Of a stretch of DNA of 6,752 nucleotides, positions 1 to 5,064 are shown piece after piece (positions within the stretch are counted from its first letter, which is position 1; each line of letters opens with the position of its first letter). This stretch comes from CAZVCG01 sp964649675 (GTDB lineage Bacteria > Pseudomonadota > Alphaproteobacteria > UBA9219), in contig CAZYPX010000100.1 of NCBI GenBank assembly GCA_964649675.1, forward strand, positions 1 through 6,752. Direction: 5' to 3'. A program made the translations under genes and the position numbers. The notes under the pieces are model-generated. The model saw nothing but the letters and a program-made list of their open reading frames with translations, was not told where the DNA came from and searched no databases.

Positions 1-29
1 ACGCGATTTTTTTTACGAGCGACCGACAT
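1..29 (-). CDS. 5' end of an unidentified leftward gene, cut by the window edge
   Basis: Seen: on the minus strand an ATG at 29-27 opens a frame reading M-S-V-A-R-K-K-N-R before the window ends. A GAGG Shine-Dalgarno core (minus strand, 38-35) sits 5 bases upstream, which is good spacing, and the basic N-terminus is normal for a real start. The gene would follow cysS in the same direction but lies beyond a strong terminator, so it probably has its own promoter in 30-300. Only nine codons are visible, so no family can be named. Competing reading: a plus-strand frame stays open from the left edge to a TGA at 96-98. I prefer the minus-strand call because of the ribosome binding site, but the evidence is limited. 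Confidence 0.42.
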
Positions 30-51
30 TATAACCTCAAATACAAAAACG

Positions 52-88
52 GAGTCAAAACCGCCTTGGGCGGTGGGATAGAGTCAAA
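52..88 (-). promoter_or_regulatory. Direct repeats GAGTCAAA flanking a small dyad, upstream of the left-edge gene
   Basis: The 8-base sequence GAGTCAAA occurs at 52-59 and again at 81-88, 29 bases apart (TTTGACTC on the minus strand). Between them lies a 6-bp inverted repeat, ACCGCC at 60-65 and GGCGGT at 69-74, with a 3-base loop. On the minus strand this hairpin is followed by TTT, so it could act as a weak attenuator; as DNA, the arrangement resembles an operator. Each repeat also contains a GANTC site, the target of the alphaproteobacterial CcrM methylase. The block lies 23-59 bases upstream of the ATG at 29. The role is inferred; only the repeats are seen. Confidence 0.35.
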
Positions 89-110
89 CTGTGGGTGAGG
101 CCGCGTGTGT

Positions 111-128
111 TTCCTGCTTACGCAGGAA
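111..128. repeat. REP-like palindrome TTCCTGC-TTAC-GCAGGAA
   Basis: A perfect 7-bp inverted repeat (TTCCTGC at 111-117, GCAGGAA at 122-128) with a 4-base TTAC loop. Its form is that of the short TTCCTGC...GCAGGAA palindromes scattered between genes in many proteobacteria. A spurious translation through it gives the familiar F-L-R-K-Q-E string that often marks such repeats. Only one copy lies in this window, so its repeat status is inferred from resemblance and not from copy number. No T-run follows on either strand, so it is not a usual intrinsic terminator. Confidence 0.4.
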
Positions 129-306
129 TAATAATCGCAATGATAATCGCGTTGATGCGCGCCGCACTGGAGGCGGTCGTGAGGCTTTTATCCGATGTGA
201 TAAGAGCGTTGCGCATGGAAGGCAGTGTAAGAATCGTCCCCTGATTTGTAAAGAGGGAATTGTTTGCAAAAAAACATTTGGTTAATGGTGTGACCTTTAC
301 CATAAC

Positions 307-337
307 TTTTAAAAAAGCCCCTCCCTTGCGGGAGGGG
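307..337 (-). terminator. Rho-independent terminator of cysS
   Basis: On the minus strand, CCCCTCCC-GCAA-GGGAGGGG forms a perfect 8-bp GC-rich stem (plus coordinates 318-337) with a 4-base loop, followed by C and a run of six T (316-311). It lies 25 bases beyond the cysS stop codon. The plus strand has A-rich sequence after the stem, not T, so the terminator acts on leftward transcripts. Confidence 0.9.
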
Positions 338-361
338 AAAATAACGAGCCTTTGATGAATC

Positions 362-1738
362 TTATTCCCGCCGCCACGTGGTGCCGGAGGGGCCGTCCTC
401 GAGGATGACGCCTTGAGCGGCGAGTTCGTCGCGGATGCGGTCGGCTTCGGCAAAGTTCTTCGCTTTGCGCGCGGCTAGACGCGCGGCGATTTGCGTTTCG
501 ATTTCTTCATTTGACGGGCCGTCCGACGCGCCGCCTTTCAGCCAGGCTTCGGCGTCTTGTTGAAGAATGCCGAGGGCATCACCACACGCGAGAATCTGGG
601 CCTTAAGCTTGGCTTGATCGGCGGGCGCGGTGGAGCGGTTGAGTTCGTTCACGAGTTCATGGATGACGGAAATCGCCAGTGGCGAGTTCATGTCGTCGAG
701 CAGCGCGTATTCAAAGGCTTCCGGCGGCGCGGTTTTCTCCGTTTTCACATCAGCAAAATTGCGCAACGCTCCATACCAGCGGTCGAGCGTTGCTTTGCAT
801 TGCTTCAATCCGTCTGTCGTGAAATCGAGCGGCGAGCGGTAGTGCGTCGAGAGTAGGGCAAGGCGCAACGCTTCGCCCGGCGCTTCGGCCAGCAGATCGC
901 GGATGGTGAAAAAGTTGCCGAGCGATTTCGACATCTTTTCGCCGTTCACGATCAAAAAGCCGTTATGAACCCAGTATTTCGAGAGCGGTGCGCCATCATG
1001 CGCGCAGCGGCTTTGCGCGATTTCGTTTTCATGATGCGGGAAGATGAGGTCAAGCCCTCCGCCATGAATATCAAACGTGGCGCCGAGATGCTCTTTCGAC
1101 ATCGCCGAGCATTCCAGATGCCAGCCGGGGCGGCCGCGTCCCCATGGGCTGTCCCAACCGGGCTGGTCGGGCGTGCTGGGTTTCCAGAGCACAAAATCGG
1201 CAGAGTCTTTTTTGTACGGCGCGACTTCGACGCGTGCGCCCGCGATAAGCTCGTCTTTCGACAGGCGCGACAATTGCCCGTATTCTTTCATCGACGGGAC
1301 ATGGAACAGCACATGCCCCTCGGCTTCGTACGCGTGTCCCTTATCGATCAGCGTTTGCGTGAGCGCGATCATCTGCGGCACGGTTTCGGTGCAGCGCGGC
1401 TCGAAATCAGGCTGAAGCGTGTTCAGGTGCGCGAGGTCGTCGTGAAAGCCCTGCGTCGTTTTCTTGGTGATGACGTCGATCGTTTCGCCGGACTCTTTGG
1501 CCTTGGCGATGATCTTGTCGTCGATGTCGGTGATGTTGCGGCAATAGCTGACCTTGGGGTAGTGGCGTTTGAGCAGGCGGTAAAGCGTATCGAACACCAC
1601 CATGGGGCGCGCGTTGCCGATGTGGGCGAAGTCGTACACCGTGGGGCCGCACACGTACATTTTCACGTGTTTGGGATCGAGCGGCACGAATTCTTCTTTT
1701 TGCCGCGACATGGTGTTGTGAAGGTGGAGTGTGGTCAT
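362..1738 (-). CDS. cysS: Cysteine--tRNA ligase (CysRS)
   Basis: Cytoplasmic class I aminoacyl-tRNA synthetase that joins cysteine to tRNA-Cys using ATP. Seen in the 458-residue product: the C-G-P-T-V-Y-D opening with Cys30; the HIGH-type motif HIGN at 39-42; the W-H-L-E-C segment with Cys210; the G-G-G-L-D-L-I-F-P-H-H-E-N-E block with His235 and Glu239; and KMSKS at 268-272. Cys30, Cys210, His235 and Glu239 match the four zinc ligands known from the E. coli enzyme, so cysteine selection by zinc should be intact. The C-terminus ends G-T-T-W-R-R-E, a common CysRS ending. The length fits the family (about 460). I chose the ATG at 1738: it has GAGG eight bases upstream, and the protein then begins M-T-T-L-H-L-H-N-T, as in homologues. 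The frame extends upstream to 1780 without family support. It lies 95 bases downstream of gltX on the same strand and is followed by a strong terminator. Confidence 0.97.
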   Translation of the reverse strand: MTTLHLHNTMSRQKEEFVPLDPKHVKMYVCGPTVYDFAHIGNARPMVVFDTLYRLLKRHYPKVSYCRNITDIDDKIIAKAKESGETIDVITKKTTQGFHDDLAHLNTLQPDFEPRCTETVPQMIALTQTLIDKGHAYEAEGHVLFHVPSMKEYGQLSRLSKDELIAGARVEVAPYKKDSADFVLWKPSTPDQPGWDSPWGRGRPGWHLECSAMSKEHLGATFDIHGGGLDLIFPHHENEIAQSRCAHDGAPLSKYWVHNGFLIVNGEKMSKSLGNFFTIRDLLAEAPGEALRLALLSTHYRSPLDFTTDGLKQCKATLDRWYGALRNFADVKTEKTAPPEAFEYALLDDMNSPLAISVIHELVNELNRSTAPADQAKLKAQILACGDALGILQQDAEAWLKGGASDGPSNEEIETQIAARLAARKAKNFAEADRIRDELAAQGVILEDGPSGTTWRRE

Positions 1739-1833
1739 GATATTGGCCTCGATGAGTTCATTAATGCGAAAAGAGAGCAATGCCGTGTAGGCGGCGCGTC
1801 AGCAACATCGAGAAAATAATATAAAATCAAAAA
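1739..1833 (-). other. gltX-cysS spacer
   Basis: 95 bases, AT-rich next to the gltX stop, with no hairpin followed by a T-run. This fits co-transcription of the two synthetase genes. An AT-rich stretch (TTTTATATTATTTTC on the minus strand, near 1813-1827) could hold a secondary -10 element, but no matching -35 element is clear. Confidence 0.4.
1747..1750 (-). promoter_or_regulatory. Ribosome binding site deciding the cysS start
   Basis: GAGG on the minus strand, 8 bases before the ATG at 1738. It favours that start over the upstream in-frame ATG at 1780, and it lies inside the longer reading frame. Confidence 0.65.
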
Positions 1834-3180
1834 TCATGACTGTTTCCCTTTAAGCCGCGCATCGGCGCGTTCTCGCCCGATGAGTGGGAGTAAATCGCGC
1901 ATTTCCGGGCCATGATCGACACCTGTTAGCGCGAGTCGCAACGGCATAAACAAATCCTTGCCCTTACGTCCTGTCTTGACTTTAACGGCTTCCGTCCATT
2001 GAGTCCATGTGTTCCTGTCCCAAGGGGCGGCGGGGAGCGCGGTTTCGGCTTCGCGGATAAAGTCCGCATCGCCGATAACAGGGGCAATCGGGCCATGCGC
2101 GACGTTCCACCAGTCGCGCGCGTCTTCCAGCTTTGCAAGGTTCGCGCGGACTGCGTTCCAGAACGTTTCGTCGGCGGCCTCAAAGCCCATGGCTTTCAGG
2201 CGCGATGCGATGGCGTTGAAAGGCGTCATGTGCAGGATTTTCGCGTTTAGCGATTTCAGTTCTTCAAGATCGAACTTGGCTGTCGCGCGCGAGATTTTGC
2301 TGAGGTCGAACTCGGCGGCCAGTTCATCGAGCGTCAGGCGCGGCGCGACGGGGTCGGACGTGCCGAGCTTGGCAAGCAAGGCGTTGATCGCCATGGGTTC
2401 GATGCCCATCTCGTCGCGCATGCTTGAGATGCTGAGCGTGCCGAGGCGTTTGCTCATCTCCACGCCCGTCGCGCTGACCAATAAGGGAAAGTGCGCGAAT
2501 TGCGGCGCGGGTTTGTCCGTCACGGCTTTCCAAATCTGGATTTGCACAGCAGTGTTGGTTACGTGGTCTTCGCCGCGGATGACGTGCGTCACGCCGAAAT
2601 CGACGTCGTCGACGATCGAGCAGAAGGTGTAGAGCGGCACGCCGTCTTCGCGCACCAGAACAGGATCGGACAGCGACGAGGCGGGAAAGCTTTTACGCTT
2701 CTGGATGCCGTCGTCCCACACGACATCGGTATAGTCGAGTTTGAAGCGCCAATGAGGTTTGCGGCCTTCGGCGATGAGCCTGGCGCGGTCGGCGTCCGAT
2801 AGTTTCAATGCGGCGCGGTCGTAAACGGGCGGCAAGCCGCGGCCAAGCTGCGTCTTGCGTTTCAGGTCAAGCTCGGCTTGCGTTTCAAAGCACGGATAAA
2901 CGCGGCCAGAGGTTTTCAGCTTTTCCAGTTCTTCAGTGTAGCGGTGCGTACGGTCGGACTGGCGAGCGAACGTGTCCCACGTGAGGCCCAGCCATTTCAG
3001 GTCGCGTTCGATCGCTTCAGCGAATTCCTGCGTGGAGCGCTCTTGATCGGTGTCGTCGAGGCGCAGCAAAAATGTGCCGCCGTGGCGGCGCGCGAACAAA
3101 TAATTAAATAGCACCGCCCGGATATTGCCGATATGCAAGAGGCCGGTGGGCGAAGGGGCAAAGCGGACAAACGGTTTCAT
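1834..3180 (-). CDS. gltX: Glutamate--tRNA ligase (GluRS), alphaproteobacterial second-copy type
   Basis: Cytoplasmic class I synthetase that charges tRNA with glutamate. Seen in 448 residues: R-F-A-P-S-P-T-G followed by HIGN at 16-19; the L-R-L-D-D-T-D segment at 39-45; the R-G-E-D-H-V-T-N block at 202-209; and a variant KMSKS loop, E-M-S-K-R, at 241-245, where the usual first lysine is glutamate. The C-terminal part has the anticodon-binding-domain signature around G-R-K-G-K-D-L-F-M-P-L-R-L-A-L-T-G. The Cys/His zinc set of E. coli GluRS is absent; only Cys97 of the C-x-C region remains. Many alphaproteobacteria carry two GluRS genes, and the stretch after the loop (L-G-T-L-S-I, then L-A-K-L-G-T-S-D-P) resembles the divergent copy. 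Whether it charges tRNA-Glu, tRNA-Gln (misacylation for GatCAB) or both cannot be read from sequence. The ATG at 3180 has only a weak AGG three bases upstream. First gene of a probable gltX-cysS unit. Confidence 0.95.
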   Translation of the reverse strand: MKPFVRFAPSPTGLLHIGNIRAVLFNYLFARRHGGTFLLRLDDTDQERSTQEFAEAIERDLKWLGLTWDTFARQSDRTHRYTEELEKLKTSGRVYPCFETQAELDLKRKTQLGRGLPPVYDRAALKLSDADRARLIAEGRKPHWRFKLDYTDVVWDDGIQKRKSFPASSLSDPVLVREDGVPLYTFCSIVDDVDFGVTHVIRGEDHVTNTAVQIQIWKAVTDKPAPQFAHFPLLVSATGVEMSKRLGTLSISSMRDEMGIEPMAINALLAKLGTSDPVAPRLTLDELAAEFDLSKISRATAKFDLEELKSLNAKILHMTPFNAIASRLKAMGFEAADETFWNAVRANLAKLEDARDWWNVAHGPIAPVIGDADFIREAETALPAAPWDRNTWTQWTEAVKVKTGRKGKDLFMPLRLALTGVDHGPEMRDLLPLIGRERADARLKGKQS

Positions 3181-3332
3181 GGGCCTGTTCTAGCAGGGAT
3201 CGAAGGCATAGGTAAATGGGTGAAGGACCTTGGTTTTTGGGGAATCAATGGGCCGGAAGACTGTAAGGCATTGATGTATATGCAGATTTTCGGGAAAGGT
3301 TTTCTTTGTATTGCTTGATGGTTGTCCCGACT

Positions 3333-3435
3333 ATCGGTGGGCCGAAAACCTTCGTGGTAATAGACCTGTTGCGAAAGTCCGCGAGTTTTTAACGCAAAGA
3401 GGTCGCCGGATCGAGCCCGCCGATCAAAAATCGGC
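3333..3435. ncRNA. Candidate structured RNA or nested inverted-repeat element (strand and function unknown)
   Basis: Seen: an outer 9-bp stem (ATCGGTGGG at 3333-3341 with CCCGCCGAT at 3416-3424, one G-T pair). It encloses a second stem, GACCT at 3363-3367 with AGGTC at 3400-3404, continued after a small internal loop by TTGCG at 3369-3373 with CGCAA at 3393-3397. A third, competing hairpin pairs GCCGAT at 3419-3424 with ATCGGC at 3430-3435 around a 5-base loop. The outer and third stems cannot form together, as in switch-like leaders. It lies about 150 bases upstream of gltX and 200 bases upstream of the secreted-protein gene. It fits no RNA family I recognise, and a T-box is not expected in this group. 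It could be chance or a decayed tRNA. Confidence 0.25.
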
Positions 3436-3626
3436 TAAGCGTCTATTGAAATGCGTCAGCGTCAACGCCAGTCAGGGATCGAAACGGCCTCTTGGGCAGC
3501 ATCTGGTCTATTATCTTTTATCTTTCATGCCTTAATATTTCTTCAAAAAGTACGAACTCGGCCATTATTTTGTCGGGATTCGAGGGCCAAATTGACTAAA
3601 CGCGTAAGAATGTGCGGCCCTAACAC

Positions 3627-3632
3627 GGAGGA
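3627..3632 (+). promoter_or_regulatory. Strong ribosome binding site of the secreted-protein gene
   Basis: GGAGGA lies 5 bases before the ATG at 3638, a near-perfect Shine-Dalgarno sequence. It is the strongest in the window and suggests high translation of a small exported protein. Confidence 0.85.
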
Positions 3633-3637
3633 TCATC

Positions 3638-3967
3638 ATGAAAAAACTTGCGGCAGTCTTTTTAATGGCGGCTTTGCTAGCGCCTTTAGCGGCAAGTCCG
3701 GCTCTGGCTCGTGGTGGGCATGATAACCGTGGCCGCCACTATACGTCTCATAATAATCAACGCGGCTATTGGCATCACGGTTGGCATAATGGCCATTATG
3801 GCAAGTGGTGGGTTGCCGGTCCGCACAGGGTTTATTATCCCGCACATCCGGTAAGGTATTATTACCCGCCGGCCTATCACCATGCGCCGGTCTATCATCC
3901 GGTTGCGCGGCCTGTGTATGTGGCGCCGCCGCCGAGCGGAGCCTTTTTCAGTTTTAGTTTCAAGTAA
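3638..3967 (+). CDS. Small secreted His/Tyr/Pro-rich protein of unknown function
   Basis: 109 residues. Seen: a classic Sec signal peptide with a K-K n-region, a hydrophobic core at residues 4-19 and S-P-A-L-A before a likely cleavage after Ala24, giving a mature protein of about 85 residues. The mature part has 12 His and 11 Tyr plus many Trp, Gly and Pro, and no Cys. An H/W/G/N-rich first half (about 25-60) is followed by a Tyr-Pro-His-Pro-rich half (about 63-93) and then P-P-P-S-G. The last residues, F-F-S-F-S-F-K, alternate aromatic and small residues like a beta strand. Similar low-complexity exported proteins are common in proteobacterial genomes and are uncharacterised. Inference: a periplasmic or outer-envelope protein, perhaps binding metal through histidines. 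The strong ribosome binding site settles the start. A hairpin follows at 3998-4024, so it may be a single-gene unit. Confidence 0.85.
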   Translation: MKKLAAVFLMAALLAPLAASPALARGGHDNRGRHYTSHNNQRGYWHHGWHNGHYGKWWVAGPHRVYYPAHPVRYYYPPAYHHAPVYHPVARPVYVAPPPSGAFFSFSFK

Positions 3968-3997
3968 GCCTATCTTTCTTTAGCAGGGCGAGGCGTG

Positions 3998-4045
3998 CAA
4001 GGCGGGATTTATGGTCTCGCCTTGTGCTTTATGCGCGATTTTTTT
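3998..4045 (+). terminator. Possible terminator after the secreted-protein gene
   Basis: CAAGGCG at 3998-4004 pairs with CGCCTTG at 4018-4024, and the stem continues inward by three pairs (GGA with TCT, one of them G-T) around a 7-base loop, about 10 bp in all. A run of seven T lies at 4039-4045, 14 bases beyond the stem, which is further than in a standard intrinsic terminator. It may be weak or may serve mainly as a 3' stabiliser, allowing some read-through into the next gene 12 bases after the T-run. Confidence 0.4.
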
Positions 4046-4056
4046 AGTTTAGCGCG

Positions 4057-5037
4057 ATGAAACGTAAGAAACGCGCCCACAACGGTTTGTTGTTCATACT
4101 CATTGTTTCGTTTTTAGCGGTTGTATGGTTTGCCGCTACGACAACGGAAGACGCCGAACGGCGCGTTTGGTCGACGAAGGTTCAAGTGAGGCAACCGCAG
4201 GCGTTGCCAGAAATTAAGAGAAACGCATATCCCGTTGAGGGTGTTTCAACCTTAGCTCAGCAGCCCTTGGCCGAGAGTCTGCCGAACCCCGAAATTTCGC
4301 AGCAAACCGTGGCGATGAACGTTTTACGGTCTTTGCCACGGCCAGCCCCGCAACCCGCGATTCCATACTCTCCGATTGAAAGGCCGCGGATAGCCATTGT
4401 CATTGACGATATGGGGTTGAACATCGCCAATTCCGAGGGGGCCATCGCTTTGCCTGCGCCGCTTACATTATCCTTTTTGCCCTATGGCATAAGGCTTGCC
4501 GATTTGACGAGCAGGGCGGTTCGTGCAGGGCACGATGTGATGTTGCATGTGCCGATGGAGCCTCTCGGTTCCAAAAATCCGGGGCATGGAGCTCTCTATA
4601 TAGGCCATTCGCCCGAGGAGATAAGAAGCAGGATTGAAAAGGCTCTAGGCAGTTTTTCAGGCTTTAGTGGCGTCAACAATCATATGGGAAGCAAGTTTAC
4701 GGCCGATCGTGTCGGCATGATGCTCTTGATGGAGGTTTTGAAGGAAAGGGAGCTTTTCTTTCTGGATTCGTACACGACTTCGAAGTCTGTGGGCAAGGAA
4801 GTGGCGTATGATTTCGGCGTTCCTTTTCTGGTGCGAGATGTGTTCTTGGATGATAAGGCGACCTTGGACAACGTTATGGCGCAACTGGCCGAGACGGAGC
4901 GCATAGCGCGACGCAAAGGAGCGGCCATTGCCATAGGTCATCCATATCCGGTGACGTTGGCGGCGCTGAAGCGGTGGTTGCCTGAAGCGGAGCGCTCGGG
5001 ATTCGTTATTGTGCCTGTGAAAGACTTGCTCGAATAG
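4057..5037 (+). CDS. Divergent polysaccharide deacetylase family protein (YibQ / DUF610 type), membrane-anchored
   Basis: 326 residues. Seen: a basic N-terminus (K-R-K-K-R) and one hydrophobic segment at about 11-27, giving a periplasmic protein with an N-terminal anchor or uncleaved signal. A Pro/Gln-rich linker (about 28-108) follows, then a catalytic-type domain (about 109-326) with I-D-D-M-G at 116-120, H-V-P-M-E-P at 164-169, N-N-H-M-G-S at 207-212, L-D-S at 236-238, R-D-V-F-L-D-D at 260-266 and I-G-H-P-Y-P at 293-298. These are the hallmarks of the divergent polysaccharide deacetylase family (YibQ). The conserved Asp and His residues could bind a metal. The substrate is not established; E. 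coli yibQ lies beside the murein hydrolase activator gene envC, suggesting a cell-wall role. Here envC, ctpA and rppH are not adjacent. The start is fixed by an in-frame TAG at 4045-4047; the Shine-Dalgarno sequence is weak. Confidence 0.92.
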   Translation: MKRKKRAHNGLLFILIVSFLAVVWFAATTTEDAERRVWSTKVQVRQPQALPEIKRNAYPVEGVSTLAQQPLAESLPNPEISQQTVAMNVLRSLPRPAPQPAIPYSPIERPRIAIVIDDMGLNIANSEGAIALPAPLTLSFLPYGIRLADLTSRAVRAGHDVMLHVPMEPLGSKNPGHGALYIGHSPEEIRSRIEKALGSFSGFSGVNNHMGSKFTADRVGMMLLMEVLKERELFFLDSYTTSKSVGKEVAYDFGVPFLVRDVFLDDKATLDNVMAQLAETERIARRKGAAIAIGHPYPVTLAALKRWLPEAERSGFVIVPVKDLLE

Positions 5038-5064
5038 AAAACGCCCGAAGCTTATGCGAAAGAC

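Larger units (their letters stand above)
30..306. other. Non-coding stretch between the left-edge gene and the cysS terminator
   Basis: Apart from the GAGTCAAA repeats and the REP-like palindrome, I see no supported gene here. At 131-160 there is a short imperfect tandem repeat: ATAATCGC at 131-138 and again at 143-150, followed by ATGCGC at 155-160. A 32-codon minus-strand frame (216-118) ends in an isoleucine-rich hydrophobic tail but has no Shine-Dalgarno sequence and runs into the palindrome, so I do not call it. The stretch must contain the promoter of the leftward gene starting at 29 if that gene is real, but no convincing -35/-10 pair stands out. Confidence 0.5.
3181..3637. other. Divergent intergenic region between gltX and the secreted-protein gene
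   Basis: 457 bases that should hold promoters for both directions. Short frames on both strands lack ribosome binding sites, have atypical composition and overlap each other, so I call no gene. The middle (3333-3435) contains nested inverted repeats, listed separately. At 3453-3464 GCGTCA is repeated twice in tandem. The right end has TTGACT at 3592-3597, a good -35 hexamer, but nothing like TATAAT lies 16-18 bases further on, so I do not call a promoter. The left 150 bases next to gltX show nothing I can identify. Confidence 0.5.

Noticed and set aside
3..98. Plus-strand frame open from the left edge to a TGA at 96-98 (contains H-Y-N-L-K-Y-K-N-G)
   Set aside because: Could be the end of a rightward gene and has acceptable codons, but the opposite strand offers an ATG with a well-spaced GAGG. 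The hairpin after it also has no T-run on the plus strand. Sequence to the left would decide.
118..216. 32-codon minus-strand frame ending in an isoleucine-rich tail, like a small hydrophobic toxin or leader peptide
   Set aside because: No Shine-Dalgarno sequence, and its end falls inside the REP-like palindrome, so the hydrophobic tail is probably a by-product of AT-rich repeats.
1739..1780. ATG at 1780 as the cysS start
   Set aside because: It would add 14 residues not found in CysRS and would place the GAGG ribosome binding site of the 1738 start inside the coding sequence.
965..1819. Long plus-strand reading frame of 284 codons opposite cysS
   Set aside because: It lies almost entirely antisense to cysS, whose motifs are unambiguous. 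Its product is Arg/Val/His-rich with no recognisable domain, as expected of a shadow frame in GC-rich DNA.
2009..2632. Plus-strand reading frame of 207 codons opposite gltX
   Set aside because: Antisense to a well-supported synthetase gene; Ser/Ala-rich low-complexity product without a ribosome binding site.
3333..3424. Intact tRNA or selC-like gene
   Set aside because: The 9-bp outer stem and T-arm-like stretch suggested one, but D, anticodon and T stems of normal length cannot all be formed and no CCA-type end follows.
3311..3535. Plus-strand frames (3311-3535 and 3451-3723) between gltX and the secreted-protein gene
   Set aside because: They overlap each other and the second runs into the secreted-protein gene. 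They have no good ribosome binding site, and the first covers the nested inverted repeats.
3592..3620. Sigma-70-type promoter for the secreted-protein gene starting at TTGACT
   Set aside because: The -35 hexamer is good, but bases 16-18 further on read GCGGCCC, not a -10 element.
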